A stretch of DNA of 64,000 nucleotides from Paludibacter sp. UBA6032 (GTDB taxonomy: Bacteria; Bacteroidota; Bacteroidia; Bacteroidales; Paludibacteraceae): positions 1-64,000 of the forward strand of contig DIZI01000016.1 of the NCBI GenBank assembly GCA_002427885.1, in the 5' to 3' direction. Numbering within the stretch: the stretch's first letter is position 1; each line of letters starts with the position of its first letter. The notes under the pieces are model-generated. The model was not told the DNA's origin. It saw only the letters and a program-made list of their open reading frames with translations, and ran no database searches. Shown one piece after another: positions 54,722 to 64,000 of the stretch. Both the position numbers and the translations under genes were made by a program.

Positions 54722-57454
54722 ATGACACTAAGAACTGAATTAGAACATCGCATTTTGATCCTCGATGGTGCGATGGGAACCATGATACAACGCCACAAAC
54801 TCACCGAGAAAGATTATCGCGGTGAGCGATTTGCCAATTGGGAGAGCCTTGTTAAAGGCAATAATGATTTATTGATACTTACACAACCGGACATTATTTC
54901 TTCCATTCATAAAGAATATCTTGCAGCGGGGGCTGATATCATTGAGACAAATACTTTCAATGCACAAGTCGTTTCGATGGAAGATTACGGAATGGGTTCT
55001 CTCGTTCGTGAAATTAATCTCGAAGGAGCACGATTAGCCCGAAAGGCTGCCGATGAATTTACGGCAAAGAATCCGGCAAAACCCCGCTTTGTTGCCGGTG
55101 CTGTTGGTCCTACCAATAAAACGGCATCCATGTCGCCCGATGTAAATAATCCGGCTTATCGTGCGGTGAGTTTTGATGATTTGGTGACGGCTTACAAAGA
55201 ACAAATTCTGGCATTGATTGAAGGCGGAGTGGATGCTTTGCTGATTGAAACTATTTTTGATACTTTAAATGCAAAAGCTGCCATTTTTGCTGCTGAAGAA
55301 GCCATGGCAGAACTCGGTAAACGGGTTGAAATCATGCTTTCCGCAACCGTAGCCGATAAAAGCGGACGTACTTTATCCGGGCAAACTATTCGTGCATTTT
55401 TAGCATCCATTTCCCATGCCAGTTTATTGTCTGTTGGTTTGAATTGCTCGTTTGGTGCAAAGGACTTAAAACCCTATTTACAAGAAATTTGTGCCCAATC
55501 GCCCTGGTATGTCAGCGCATATCCAAATGCAGGTTTACCCAATCAGTTTGGTGAATATGATGAATCGCCCGAGATGATGGCCGTTCAGGTGAAAGAATAT
55601 TTCGACGAGCAATTGATCAACATTATTGGTGGATGCTGCGGTACAACACCGGATCATATTGCAGCCTATGGTGCTTTAATTGAAAGCGCTGATGTGAGAA
55701 AGAAAATTCCTGCTTCAACAAAACTTATCTTGTCCGGACTCGAAGAACTTGAAATAGAAGATAGTTCCTTATTCGTCAATATAGGTGAACGCTGCAATGT
55801 AGCCGGCTCAAAGGCTTTTCTTCGTTTAATTAACGCGAAAAAATACGAGGAAGCTTTAAGCATTGCCCGAAAACAAGTGGAAGATGGTGCACAAATTATT
55901 GATATCAACATGGATGATGCCATGTTGGAATCAAAAGAAGAGATGGTGACCTTTTTACATTACGTGGCATCAGAGCCAGAAATTATGCGTGTCCCCATTA
56001 TGATTGACTCTTCTAAATGGGAAGTGATTGAAGCAGGATTGAAATGCCTGCAGGGAAAATGTATTGTCAATTCAATCAGTTTGAAGGAAGGCGAAGAAGA
56101 TTTTCTGAACAAAGCCCAAAAGATTCGTTCATACGGTGCAGCTGTTATTGTTATGGCATTCGATGAAAAGGGGCAGGCCGATAGTCTGGAGAGAAAAAAA
56201 CAAATTTGTACACGAGCTTATCGGCTACTAGTCGACAAGGTAGGTTTTCCACCCCAGGATATTATATTCGATCCAAATGTATTGGCCATTGCAACAGGTA
56301 TTGAAGAACATAATAATTATGGCGTTGATTTTTTGAATGCCACCCGATGGATTAAAGATAACTTGCCCTATGCCAAAATTAGCGGTGGTGTAAGTAATCT
56401 TTCGTTCTCATTCCGTGGGAATGATGCTGTTCGTGAAGCTATTCACACCGTATTTTTGTATTATGCCATAAAAGAAGGCATGGACATGGGTATAGTAAAT
56501 GCCGGCATGTTGGGAATATACCAGGGCATTGAACCTGAATTATTGGAACATGTGGAAGACATTGTACTAAACCGTCGTCCCGATGCGACTGAACGAATGA
56601 TAGATTTAGCTGAAAAGGTTAAGAATCAGGCTTCAGGTAAGAAAGTTGAAAAAATCGATGAATGGCGTTCACGACCACTGCAAGGTCGCTTGGAATATGC
56701 ATTGATAAAAGGTATCAGCGAATTTCTGGAAGAAGATTTAGCTGAAGCACTGACACAATTTGACACTGCAATTGAAATTATTGAAGGACCATTAATGAGC
56801 GGAATGAATATCGTTGGCGATTTGTTTGGTGAGGGGAAAATGTTTTTACCGCAAGTGGTGAAAACCGCCCGTACCATGAAAAAAGCCGTGGCAATTCTTC
56901 AACCTGAAATTGAAGCTCAAAAAGTTCCGGGACAAAGTTCATCGGCGGGAAAATTCCTGATTGCCACCGTAAAAGGAGATGTACATGATATCGGAAAAAA
57001 TATTGTGGCTGTAGTGTTGGCTTGTAATAATTTTGAAGTAATCGACCTGGGCGTAATGACACCAACCGAAACAATTATTCGCAGAGCCATCGAAGAAAAG
57101 GTGGATATTGTTGGTTTGAGTGGCTTGATTACGCCGTCGTTGGAAGAAATGACAATCGTTGCAGCCGAAATGCAGAAAGCCGGATTGACAATTCCATTAT
57201 TAATCGGTGGAGCGACAACTTCGAAAATTCATACGGCCGTGAAAATTGCTCCGAATTACAAAGGACCGGTAGTTTACGTGAAAGATGCATCGGTAAATAC
57301 TTTTGTAGTAGCACAATTAATGAGTAAAGCGAATCAGGGAGCTTATGTAGCCGATATAGCCAAAGAATATGAGGCCTTGCGTCTGAAACAAACAAAAAAA
57401 CCGGACTTGTTAAGTATGGAAGAAGCCAGGAAACGGAAACCGAATTTGTTTTAA
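54722..57454 (+). CDS. metH: Cobalamin-dependent methionine synthase without activation domain
   Basis: This encodes 910 residues. Order: homocysteine-binding domain (about 1-320) with LDGAMGTMIQ, ETNTFNAQ and the zinc cysteines of NIIGGCCGTTPDH; pterin-binding domain (about 345-610) with NIGERCNVAGSKAFLRLI and IDSSKWEVIEAGLKC; cobalamin cap (about 640-735); and cobalamin-binding domain (about 750-885) with KGDVHDIGKNIV, whose histidine ligates cobalt. It stops at SMEEARKRKPNLF, just where the reactivation domain of E. coli MetH (1227 residues) begins. I start it at 54722; the longer frame contains the -7 element. Confidence 0.93.
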   Translation: MTLRTELEHRILILDGAMGTMIQRHKLTEKDYRGERFANWESLVKGNNDLLILTQPDIISSIHKEYLAAGADIIETNTFNAQVVSMEDYGMGSLVREINLEGARLARKAADEFTAKNPAKPRFVAGAVGPTNKTASMSPDVNNPAYRAVSFDDLVTAYKEQILALIEGGVDALLIETIFDTLNAKAAIFAAEEAMAELGKRVEIMLSATVADKSGRTLSGQTIRAFLASISHASLLSVGLNCSFGAKDLKPYLQEICAQSPWYVSAYPNAGLPNQFGEYDESPEMMAVQVKEYFDEQLINIIGGCCGTTPDHIAAYGALIESADVRKKIPASTKLILSGLEELEIEDSSLFVNIGERCNVAGSKAFLRLINAKKYEEALSIARKQVEDGAQIIDINMDDAMLESKEEMVTFLHYVASEPEIMRVPIMIDSSKWEVIEAGLKCLQGKCIVNSISLKEGEEDFLNKAQKIRSYGAAVIVMAFDEKGQADSLERKKQICTRAYRLLVDKVGFPPQDIIFDPNVLAIATGIEEHNNYGVDFLNATRWIKDNLPYAKISGGVSNLSFSFRGNDAVREAIHTVFLYYAIKEGMDMGIVNAGMLGIYQGIEPELLEHVEDIVLNRRPDATERMIDLAEKVKNQASGKKVEKIDEWRSRPLQGRLEYALIKGISEFLEEDLAEALTQFDTAIEIIEGPLMSGMNIVGDLFGEGKMFLPQVVKTARTMKKAVAILQPEIEAQKVPGQSSSAGKFLIATVKGDVHDIGKNIVAVVLACNNFEVIDLGVMTPTETIIRRAIEEKVDIVGLSGLITPSLEEMTIVAAEMQKAGLTIPLLIGGATTSKIHTAVKIAPNYKGPVVYVKDASVNTFVVAQLMSKANQGAYVADIAKEYEALRLKQTKKPDLLSMEEARKRKPNLF

Positions 57455-57472
57455 AATTACTAATCAAATAAT

Positions 57473-57514
57473 AAAACCGGCTGAACCTCAATAATGAAGT
57501 ACAGCCGGTTTTTT
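57473..57514. terminator. Terminator between metH and the helicase gene
   Basis: AAAACCGGCTG and CAGCCGGTTTT-type arms form a stem around a loop of about 20 nt. It is followed by T on the plus strand and preceded by A-rich sequence for the minus-strand gene. Confidence 0.8.
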
Positions 57515-57530
57515 ACTTTTTCAGAAAATT

Positions 57531-60500
57531 TCATTCTACGATTTCCACTTTCCTTAAACTGACATAACACACAAAACCCTTTGTCTGATAACCCATTTCA
57601 GTAATTAGGTCCATATAGTTTTTTACTTGTTGAAGATAGGTTTTACTTTCCTTATCACCGAATTTATAATCCACAACGGTCGCTTCATTTCCTTTGATCA
57701 GTACACGATCCGGACGATATTGCTCACCAGAAGGAACAAGAATCGTCGTTTCATTCAACACATGTGCATCAGTAGCAAACCAACTTTCAGTCTCCCTGAG
57801 ATTCCAGAAATACTGTAATTCTTCTTCAACAATTTTACTTTCTTCTTCACTTATTCGTCCGCTATAAACTAAATCACGGATGGCTTTCGGTTGATCGGAT
57901 TTGTGTATGATTTGTTTTAAAATATCGTGCATAATAATCCCGTAATTCAACCTACTATCAGTCAGGTTTTGACTTTCAAGCCAATAATCGGCACTTTGAT
58001 GACGAATGCGTAATCGGTCGGAGCTGCTGACGGATGGATAGACATTTACCTTTTCGTTGATGTCATCACCCGGTTTATCATGATAAACGGCCGTAATCGG
58101 TTCACCCAATTCAAACACTCTCGCTGCATCGTTGTAAAAAGCCGTTAAAGGAATAATTTCAGTATCCAACCCCGGGGTTTCCACCTGAAAACAGGCTGAC
58201 AGTAAAACCGACAACGAATTTACTTTATCCAGTCCTTCCGCTTCTTTTTTGGGAGCCGGACACAGACAAATCAATTCGTTTTTGGCACGGGTAAAAGCCA
58301 CATAAGCCACATTCAAACTGTCGATATATTGATGCATTTGTTCATCAAAATAATTTTCGGCAAAAATGGATTGTCCCAGTTTAGAACCATATTCGATGGG
58401 CAACAAGGGTAATTCGTTGAATGGTGCTACAGTAGGTTCGCACCACAGGATATTACGCATCCGGCTGTCCACATCCCAATCGCAAAATGGCATGATCACC
58501 ACTCTGAAGTCCAGTCCTTTCGATTTATGAACGGTCATAATACGCATGGCATTCTGATTGTCGGGCGTAGCAATGCATTGTTTCTCGCCGTTTTTTTTCC
58601 ACCAGTTAAGAAAACTGTTAAGGTCGGCGGTTTTGTTATTCGAAAAACGGAACACCACGTCTTGAAATGCCTGAACAAATACCGCATCGTTATGCCACGA
58701 CCCGACATTGAAAAGCGAAATAATTTGCTCCACCATATCGTAAAGCGAACTATGCTGAAGGGATTCCAATTGTTCATTTTCAAAAATTGTAAACAAAGAA
58801 GAAAAAGAATTTTCTACCCTCTTTTCATTCGGAAAACAAGCATTCAAAGCTTCATTTTCGGTTTTATTTTGTTTCCCACGGGCATATTCGTAATTGACGA
58901 TGGTTTGTTGGACGCTATCAGCCGGATTGACGAACAGTTGCAAAACGCCCAGAATAAAACGTACGGATGCGGATGCACCAATCAGTAAACCTTCGTTTCC
59001 CATAATATCATAACAAATTCCATCTTTTGCTTCAGGCGTTGTTTTAAAGTTCAACAATTTACGAATCACCTGTTGTTCTTCTTCATTTTTACGTACCAGG
59101 AAGCATATATCATTCGGACGATAACCCCGTTCCTGCAAATCTTCCAACAAAGCCGGCAACCGGTCCAGGCTTTCTGCTTTCCAGCCGTCTTCATTCTCGT
59201 CGCGCTCAATAAAACGAACCTGAACCCTCCCGACAGACGCATTCTTCGATTTTTCCTGATGTATATTGGAATAAGCATGTTCTATTTTATGTGTCAACGC
59301 TTCCATTGTAGGATAAACGGACAAGACGGGATTCAGATTTTCGTTGAGTTTACTTTGCAATAATTGCGCTGCACGATAAAAAAACGAATTATTAAAGTCA
59401 ACAATGTTCCGGTCGCTCCGCCAGTTGGTTTCGAGGTTTTCTTCGTGAATCTGTTCGGGGCGGAAATCAGTCAGTATCTGTTCATCCAGCAATTTCCAAT
59501 CGGAATTCCTCCAACGGTAAATGCTTTGTTTCACATCGCCCACCACCAGATTAAATTTTCCGGACGATAAACTATTATCCAGTAAGGGTTGAAAATTCTT
59601 CCATTGCAACGTTGATGTATCCTGAAACTCATCGATCATAAAATTATCAATCTGGATGCCCGTCTTTTCATAGACAAAAGGAGCATCGCTGTTATCGATA
59701 ATTTTATTGAGCAGCAAATTGGTATCCGAAATCAACATGCTGTTTTGTTCTTCGGTCAGTTTCTTAATCTGAACCGCCAGATCGGATAAAATACCGAGCG
59801 TGTTGATGTGTTTCAACACCAGCAAAGCAGAGTTATACGTAATAATATCAATCTGCAAAAACTCCCTCAATTTAGCAAGCCGCTGTTGCAAACCTCCGTT
59901 GTACGCACTTTCGATGGCCGAAATCGTACCCTGCGGAGTTGATTTCGCGTAACAATTTCCGACATCTTCCGACAAACTCAGAAAAGTAGCACTCACATCC
60001 ATTCCACCAGTATACAGTTTGTCCAGTGTTTTCATGGCCGAACGCGAACCTCCCTTGAAACTGTCGGTCATCAGTCCGTTTTTAGCGATGATATTCAATG
60101 CTTCGCTGGCAGTTTGTTTTACTTTGGCTTCGAAATCGATCTTTATTTGTCGCAGACTTTTGCGGTAACTATTCAGGAACTCCCGTTCGTGCAATTTCTT
60201 ATTTGTATCTTCAGCTTTGTGTTGGTAACTTTCTTTAAAAACTTCTTTGCCCAATTCCATGATATTGCCACGCATATTCCAGTTTTCCGATTGCTCTATA
60301 CGTTCTTCGGCAAATTGGGTGAGCCATTGCAATAATTGTTTGTTTTCCGGTTTCGAAAGATCCAGAAACAGATTATCCACCGATTGTTCAAGCGTGGAAC
60401 TGCTGTCCAATTCCAGGTTATAACCCCCATGCACACCAATATCGCGTGCAAACGAACGAATAACCTGCTGGAAAAATTTATCGATGGTACTAATGGAAAA

Positions 60501-60803
60501 TGAAGAATAATCGTGTAGAATGGTAGTCAGAATATGCTTTGCCCGAACATTAACCGCTTCTTCAGTCATGCGGAATTTATCCATCAATCCGGCACGATAA
60601 TCCGACTGTTCGCCTTGTGCCAACGCATGCAATTCTTTCAGGATGCGTGATTTCATCTCATCAGTAGCCTTATTGGTAAACGTTACCGCCAGGATGCGAC
60701 GATGTGTACGCTCCCGCTTGGGATCGAACAACAAGTGAATATAGTCTTGCGTTAGCCGGTATGTTTTGCCCGAACCGGCGGAGGCACGATAGATATTGAG
60801 CAT
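57531..60803 (-). CDS. AddA/RecB-like UvrD-type helicase-nuclease
   Basis: This encodes 1090 residues. Helicase motifs are YRASAGSGKTYRLT (I), LAVTFTNKATDEMKSRIL (Ia), FMIDEFQDTSTLQWKNF (II), GDVKQSIYRWRNSDW (III), MTVHKSKGLDFRVVIMPF (V) and YVAFTRAKNELICL (VI). The C-terminal nuclease domain shows EATVVDYKFGDKESKTYLQQVKNYM, the D-Y-K motif of the RecB/AddA nuclease family. It should process double-strand breaks for recombination. The usual partner subunit, a second nuclease-helicase of the AddB type, is not adjacent. Confidence 0.88.
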   Translation of the reverse strand: MLNIYRASAGSGKTYRLTQDYIHLLFDPKRERTHRRILAVTFTNKATDEMKSRILKELHALAQGEQSDYRAGLMDKFRMTEEAVNVRAKHILTTILHDYSSFSISTIDKFFQQVIRSFARDIGVHGGYNLELDSSSTLEQSVDNLFLDLSKPENKQLLQWLTQFAEERIEQSENWNMRGNIMELGKEVFKESYQHKAEDTNKKLHEREFLNSYRKSLRQIKIDFEAKVKQTASEALNIIAKNGLMTDSFKGGSRSAMKTLDKLYTGGMDVSATFLSLSEDVGNCYAKSTPQGTISAIESAYNGGLQQRLAKLREFLQIDIITYNSALLVLKHINTLGILSDLAVQIKKLTEEQNSMLISDTNLLLNKIIDNSDAPFVYEKTGIQIDNFMIDEFQDTSTLQWKNFQPLLDNSLSSGKFNLVVGDVKQSIYRWRNSDWKLLDEQILTDFRPEQIHEENLETNWRSDRNIVDFNNSFFYRAAQLLQSKLNENLNPVLSVYPTMEALTHKIEHAYSNIHQEKSKNASVGRVQVRFIERDENEDGWKAESLDRLPALLEDLQERGYRPNDICFLVRKNEEEQQVIRKLLNFKTTPEAKDGICYDIMGNEGLLIGASASVRFILGVLQLFVNPADSVQQTIVNYEYARGKQNKTENEALNACFPNEKRVENSFSSLFTIFENEQLESLQHSSLYDMVEQIISLFNVGSWHNDAVFVQAFQDVVFRFSNNKTADLNSFLNWWKKNGEKQCIATPDNQNAMRIMTVHKSKGLDFRVVIMPFCDWDVDSRMRNILWCEPTVAPFNELPLLPIEYGSKLGQSIFAENYFDEQMHQYIDSLNVAYVAFTRAKNELICLCPAPKKEAEGLDKVNSLSVLLSACFQVETPGLDTEIIPLTAFYNDAARVFELGEPITAVYHDKPGDDINEKVNVYPSVSSSDRLRIRHQSADYWLESQNLTDSRLNYGIIMHDILKQIIHKSDQPKAIRDLVYSGRISEEESKIVEEELQYFWNLRETESWFATDAHVLNETTILVPSGEQYRPDRVLIKGNEATVVDYKFGDKESKTYLQQVKNYMDLITEMGYQTKGFVCYVSLRKVEIVE

Positions 60804-60904
60804 GGAATTAATTTATAATGCATAATTCATAATGCATATTCTGTGTTGAGATATTAAGTTTTTTTTGAATCCTGTCTCCAAATAATTTAATCCCTTCTTA
60901 AAAA

Positions 60905-61120
60905 GGCTTCAACCCGAAGGTTCAGGGAACTTGCCCGGAAAAAAAAGTAGCTGTCCGGAACAATAATCCATCTGTCCGAAGGTTTGGGGCAGCTTCCCGA
61001 AACAAAAAACATCTACTCAGAAGGTTCGGGCAACATCCCAAAGCAATAAGATAGCATCCCCGGCATTTCGGGCAGCTCGTTTATCCTAACCGCAACATGA
61101 AACAAGGAATTTTCAAGCTC
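60905..61120. repeat. 21-bp-period degenerate tandem repeat, array 3
   Basis: About eight to ten degenerate units of 20-22 bp share a CCCGAA-like core at 60913, 60934, 60955, 60976, 60996, 61017, 61038 and 61059. Alternate units carry GGTTxxGGG. The stretch lies in a 600-bp region without genes between the helicase gene and 61402. I found no open frame, signal or hairpin in it that suggests a protein. Confidence 0.65.
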
Positions 61121-61210
61121 AAAGATACTGATTAGTTTCAAAAAATCAATGGAGATAAAAAGGATTGGTACCATTTCCAAAAACTCTTTGAAAGGGGTAA
61201 GTCAATACAA

Positions 61211-61245
61211 TATAGGCTGAACTTCCTGTTGAAATTCAGCCTATA
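61211..61245. other. Hairpin downstream of the first DUF3307 gene
   Basis: TATAGGCTGAA and TTCAGCCTATA form an 11-bp perfect stem with a 13-nt loop. No good T-run follows on either strand, so it is a weak terminator at best. The remaining 61250-61400 holds nothing recognisable. Confidence 0.5.
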
Positions 61246-61401
61246 CCTTAATTTAATTTTATAGTTATTTTGAAATATATCTTTGGGTTACCCTTTGTAG
61301 CTTTTCAACAGAATGAAAAATAATTCGGGACTCCCAAAAGATCTTCGACATTGATTTTTTTCAAAACCTACTACTGAGATAAAAAACCGTCTATAGAATT
61401 A

Positions 61402-61794
61402 TTAGCCTCTCTCCCAAAAAGTCAGGGCCTTGTATGCATCAGGATACATGTAAAAATAAGTACTCACCAGTATTACTAAATGAATGGTATAATCCATTGC
61501 AATTGTCAGATTATATTTCACTTCGTTTTTGCCAATTAATTTGACTTTTAATTTGCCGGTAAAATAATCGACAATGAGATGCAGAACTCCGTTAATCAGG
61601 CTGTAGATCAGACCTTGCAGAATAGTAAGCCCAAGTAATACAGGACTTAGAATAATAAAAGCCAGCGTATACATTCCTACATGTTCCAGAAGATAGCGTG
61701 TTTTCTCCCGTTTCAATTTACTAATTCTATTGCTTTGCAGAAAAAAACCGGCAAAAACATGCAATATAAAAATTACAACTAATGTTTTTATCAT
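61402..61794 (-). CDS. DUF3307 family membrane protein, copy 1
   Basis: This encodes 130 residues with about four membrane helices. Family-type residues are FILHVFAGFFLQS at the start and INGVLHLIVDYFTGKLK in the middle, with a conserved histidine and aspartate. It is a close paralogue of the gene at 62054-62431 in the same orientation, about 260 bp away. Function is unknown for the family. Confidence 0.75.
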   Translation of the reverse strand: MIKTLVVIFILHVFAGFFLQSNRISKLKREKTRYLLEHVGMYTLAFIILSPVLLGLTILQGLIYSLINGVLHLIVDYFTGKLKVKLIGKNEVKYNLTIAMDYTIHLVILVSTYFYMYPDAYKALTFWERG

Positions 61795-62053
61795 GGCATT
61801 ATTGATTTAAAAGTGTGTTTTTTTATAATATTTAATTTGATCAAGTATTTGTTCAATAATTATGTAAGCCACATAATATAGACTCACGGGTTATTTCAAA
61901 TTGTCAAAGAAAGAAAATGTTTTTAGTAGAATTAAGGTTATACAAAATAATTCTACTTCAATAAATTAAACACGGCAGGGGAATTGCATTGTTGATAAAA
62001 CATATTATTGAATCTGTTTTATCAGAAACAGGAGCAATACCGTAGTCAATTAA

Positions 62054-62431
62054 TCAATTCCACTGAATAAGTGAATCTTTGAATAAAAGCAAATAGGTAA
62101 TGATTAATATTGACACGTGCAACGTATAGTCAATTACAGTAGTTATTTTATATTTTAAATTCGTTTTATCAATATACATTGTTTTAAACTTACCGGTTAC
62201 GTAATCGACAACCAAATGTAATACACCATTGACCAGACTATAAACAAGCCCCTGCAACATGGTCAATTCAAGCAATATGGGACTAAATACAATAAAAAAT
62301 AAGGTGTAAATGCCGACATGGAGAAAAAGGTATCGCTTTTTTTCACGCTTTAATTTGCTGATCTTTTTGCTTTGCAGAAAAAAACCAGCAACAACATGCA
62401 TAACAAAAATGAGAATAAAAATTTTGTACAT
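62054..62431 (-). CDS. DUF3307 family membrane protein, copy 2
   Basis: This encodes 125 residues, about half identical by eye to copy 1 over the whole length (shared FFLQS, ISKLKREK, LQGLVYSLVNGVLHLVVDYVTGK). Four membrane helices. The pair looks like a tandem duplication that has diverged, most clearly at the C-terminus. Each copy has its own AT-rich upstream region and I see no clear promoter. Confidence 0.75.
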   Translation of the reverse strand: MYKIFILIFVMHVVAGFFLQSKKISKLKREKKRYLFLHVGIYTLFFIVFSPILLELTMLQGLVYSLVNGVLHLVVDYVTGKFKTMYIDKTNLKYKITTVIDYTLHVSILIITYLLLFKDSLIQWN

Positions 62432-62624
62432 AATAAATGTTCTTTTTAAAAAGTGTTTTTATATTAATAAATCTAAGATTAACAGTTTTTTAATTTTTAA
62501 AGAATTCAAAAATACAACAAGTTTTGGAATTGACAAATAAAACCTGTAATTATTTTAATTTTTGTAAATATTGTTGGAAGGAAAATGATAATATAACTCT
62601 TATAGATTGTTCATCATAGGTTAA

Positions 62625-62669
62625 TACAGCATCGGCTGAATCTCAAATTGAAATTCAGCCGATGCTGTA
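62625..62669 (-). terminator. Hairpin terminator after the small lipoprotein gene
   Basis: TACAGCATCGGCTGAAT and its perfect complement form a 17-bp stem around an 11-nt loop. It lies about 80 bp downstream of the minus-strand gene at 62747-62884. The T-run is weak. Confidence 0.6.
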
Positions 62670-62746
62670 AAAGAATTTTTCATATCCATTTATACAAGAC
62701 AATTAACAAAGCCTTGAAACGAATAATAAATTACCAGATTAAAAAA

Positions 62747-62884
62747 TTATTTTTTTGTGGCAGATGTTGTTGCACCTGTTGTGGTGTCAACCGGTGGATT
62801 TGTTGATGAACAACTCACAATGCCTAAAAATAATATAAATAACACCAGTGTACGGTAGATGAAATTCTTACTTTTTTGTCTCAT
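62747..62884 (-). CDS. Very small putative lipoprotein
   Basis: This encodes 45 residues. The start MRQKSKNFIYRTLVLFILFL is a basic n-region and hydrophobic helix, then the lipobox GIVSC with the cysteine at about residue 25 and a short Thr/Pro-rich tail (SSTNPPVDTTTGATTSATKK). No folded domain can fit in 20 residues, so it may be a tethered tail or an entericidin-like product. The surrounding 62432-62746 and 62885-63068 hold no other gene. Confidence 0.6.
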   Translation of the reverse strand: MRQKSKNFIYRTLVLFILFLGIVSCSSTNPPVDTTTGATTSATKK

Positions 62885-63068
62885 GTTTTTGTATTAATTA
62901 TAAATATGAATCTAAAACGAATTGAGAATTGAAAAGTTGTATGATTTTTTTATTACAGGGTTCAATTTAACATTGTTTATCCTCAGGTAGAACAAAATAA
63001 ACATTTCCTAAAGCTTGATTAGATTCTTGTTAAATTAAACAGATTGAAATTGGAGTTTCATTCAGATA

Positions 63069-63410
63069 TTATTTAAAATTTATTCTTTTAACTTTAAACC
63101 CAATTTCAAGCAATATTTCTGCAATCTTCATCCTGAAATCACCTTGTATAAGTATTTCGCCATCCCTTGATGAACCACCTGCGCCACATTTTACTTTCAG
63201 CATTTTTGCAAGCTCCTTTAATTCATCATCTTTTCCCTGAAATTCAGTGATGAGCGTAGCAGGTTTACCGTTTCGTTTATCCAATTCAATCCGTAAAGGA
63301 TCTGACTGGCGTTTTTTTTGAGGTTTCGCTTCTGCTGAAACAGGCGCATCTTCAACTTGTGGTAATCCGGATTTTAATCCGTTGAGTTTATCTCTCCAGT
63401 CGTTTTTCAT
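63069..63410 (-). CDS. SUI1/eIF1-family translation factor (YciH-like)
   Basis: This encodes 113 residues. The first 35 are a flexible charged lead (QVEDAPVSAEAKPQKKRQ). The SUI1 domain follows with RIELDKRNGKPATLITEF, LKVKCGAGGSSRDGEILIQGD and IAEILLEIGF. Bacterial members bind the small ribosomal subunit and may influence start-codon fidelity. It lies 32 bp after the methyltransferase gene, likely co-transcribed. Confidence 0.9.
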   Translation of the reverse strand: MKNDWRDKLNGLKSGLPQVEDAPVSAEAKPQKKRQSDPLRIELDKRNGKPATLITEFQGKDDELKELAKMLKVKCGAGGSSRDGEILIQGDFRMKIAEILLEIGFKVKRINFK

Positions 63411-63442
63411 ATAATAAAATTAATTATTGTAACTAAGTCCCA

Positions 63443-63979
63443 TTATGTCAAAAAGCTCATTTGTTTAAACATTTCCCAAATAATTATTCCTCCGGTCACA
63501 CTTACATTGAGCGAATGCTTGGTGCCAAATTGAGGAATCTCAATGCAATTATCGCAAACATCCACCACCGTTTGTTGTACTCCTTTTACTTCATTGCCAA
63601 GAATTACGGCATATTTCATCTTTGGGTCCAGTTGCAGGTCAGTAAGTTTTGTACTACCTTTCGCCTGCTCAATGGCAAAAACCGAATAACCTTTCCTTTT
63701 CAAATCAGCAACAACTGAATGCGTATCTTCATAATATTCCCAGTGTACCGTATTTTCAGCTCCCAGAGCCGTCTTATGAATTTCGGCATGAGGTGGTGTG
63801 CTGGTGATACCACACAAATATACCGCTTCCAGTAAAAATGCATCTGCCGTACGAAACACCGAACCTACATTGTGTAAACTTCGAACATTATCGAGTATTA
63901 CTACAAGTGGTGTTTTCTTTTCATCTTTGAATTCCTCCACCGTCAGGCGATTCATTTCCGTTATTTTGAGTTTCTTCAT
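63443..63979 (-). CDS. TrmH/SpoU-family RNA 2'-O-methyltransferase
   Basis: This encodes 178 residues, a SPOUT fold. Motif 1 is LDNVRSLHNVGSVFRTADAF, motif 2 is YAVILGNEVKGV and motif 3 is IPQFGTKHSLNVSVTGGIIIWE. It transfers a methyl group from AdoMet to a ribose 2'-OH in tRNA or rRNA; the target nucleotide is not evident. It lacks the extra N-terminal L30e-like substrate-binding domain of RlmB-type enzymes. Upstream, only 20 bp of the window remain. Confidence 0.9.
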   Translation of the reverse strand: MKKLKITEMNRLTVEEFKDEKKTPLVVILDNVRSLHNVGSVFRTADAFLLEAVYLCGITSTPPHAEIHKTALGAENTVHWEYYEDTHSVVADLKRKGYSVFAIEQAKGSTKLTDLQLDPKMKYAVILGNEVKGVQQTVVDVCDNCIEIPQFGTKHSLNVSVTGGIIIWEMFKQMSFLT

Positions 63980-64000
63980 CTTTATTTAGAGGTAAGGAGT

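Overview
The window is a 64 kb stretch of a Bacteroidota chromosome, most likely order Bacteroidales and possibly close to Paludibacter. That placement is inferred from gene content. Support comes from many TAnnTTTG (-7) promoter elements, two proteins with type IX secretion (T9SS) C-terminal tails, a split LysO exporter, a short SerA beside SerC, a CarboxypepD_reg-type TonB receptor and an hpt-adk-obg-pgeF gene order. I saw no tRNA, rRNA, CRISPR array, transposase or integrase.

Layout. Positions 1-4356 are AT-rich. They hold four integron-type attC sites of about 135 bp with one small minus-strand gene per interval and no integrase, which makes this a CALIN (cluster of attC sites lacking an integrase). 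Positions 4.5-6.7 kb hold a gene of unknown function, a 21-bp-period tandem repeat and a cluster of palindromes. Positions 6.7-8.7 kb hold a GT-B glycosyltransferase and a calcineurin-like phosphohydrolase. At 8.9-12.9 kb there is a 1360-residue secreted PHP plus metallophosphoesterase protein, followed by a GNAT gene.

Positions 13.8-29.2 kb are a phosphate-starvation block: a TonB-dependent receptor (minus strand), then divergently a porin, pstS, pstC, pstA, pstB and phoU, then a large T9SS adhesin-like protein (minus strand), then phoB and phoR. Four promoters in this block (one for the receptor, two in tandem for the porin-pst operon, one for phoB) share one layout. Each has four 7-bp half-sites at an 11-bp pitch, and the last half-site ends exactly 10 nt before the -7 element. 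This lets one PhoB regulon be read directly from the sequence, and it is the strongest new observation here.

Positions 29.6-64 kb are mostly housekeeping genes. They include a small lipoprotein, a small-protein/glycosyltransferase-like pair, umuDC with a palindromic repeat inside umuC, hpt-adk-obgE-pgeF-B3/4, xseB, a ClC channel, a polyprenyl glycosylphosphotransferase, a Sua5/YrdC protein, recJ, serCA, mutS, a GT4 glycosyltransferase, a split lysO, gpmI, metH without an activation domain, an AddA/RecB-like helicase-nuclease, a third 21-bp-period repeat, two tandem DUF3307 genes, a SUI1 factor and a TrmH-type methyltransferase. Terminator hairpins separate most units.
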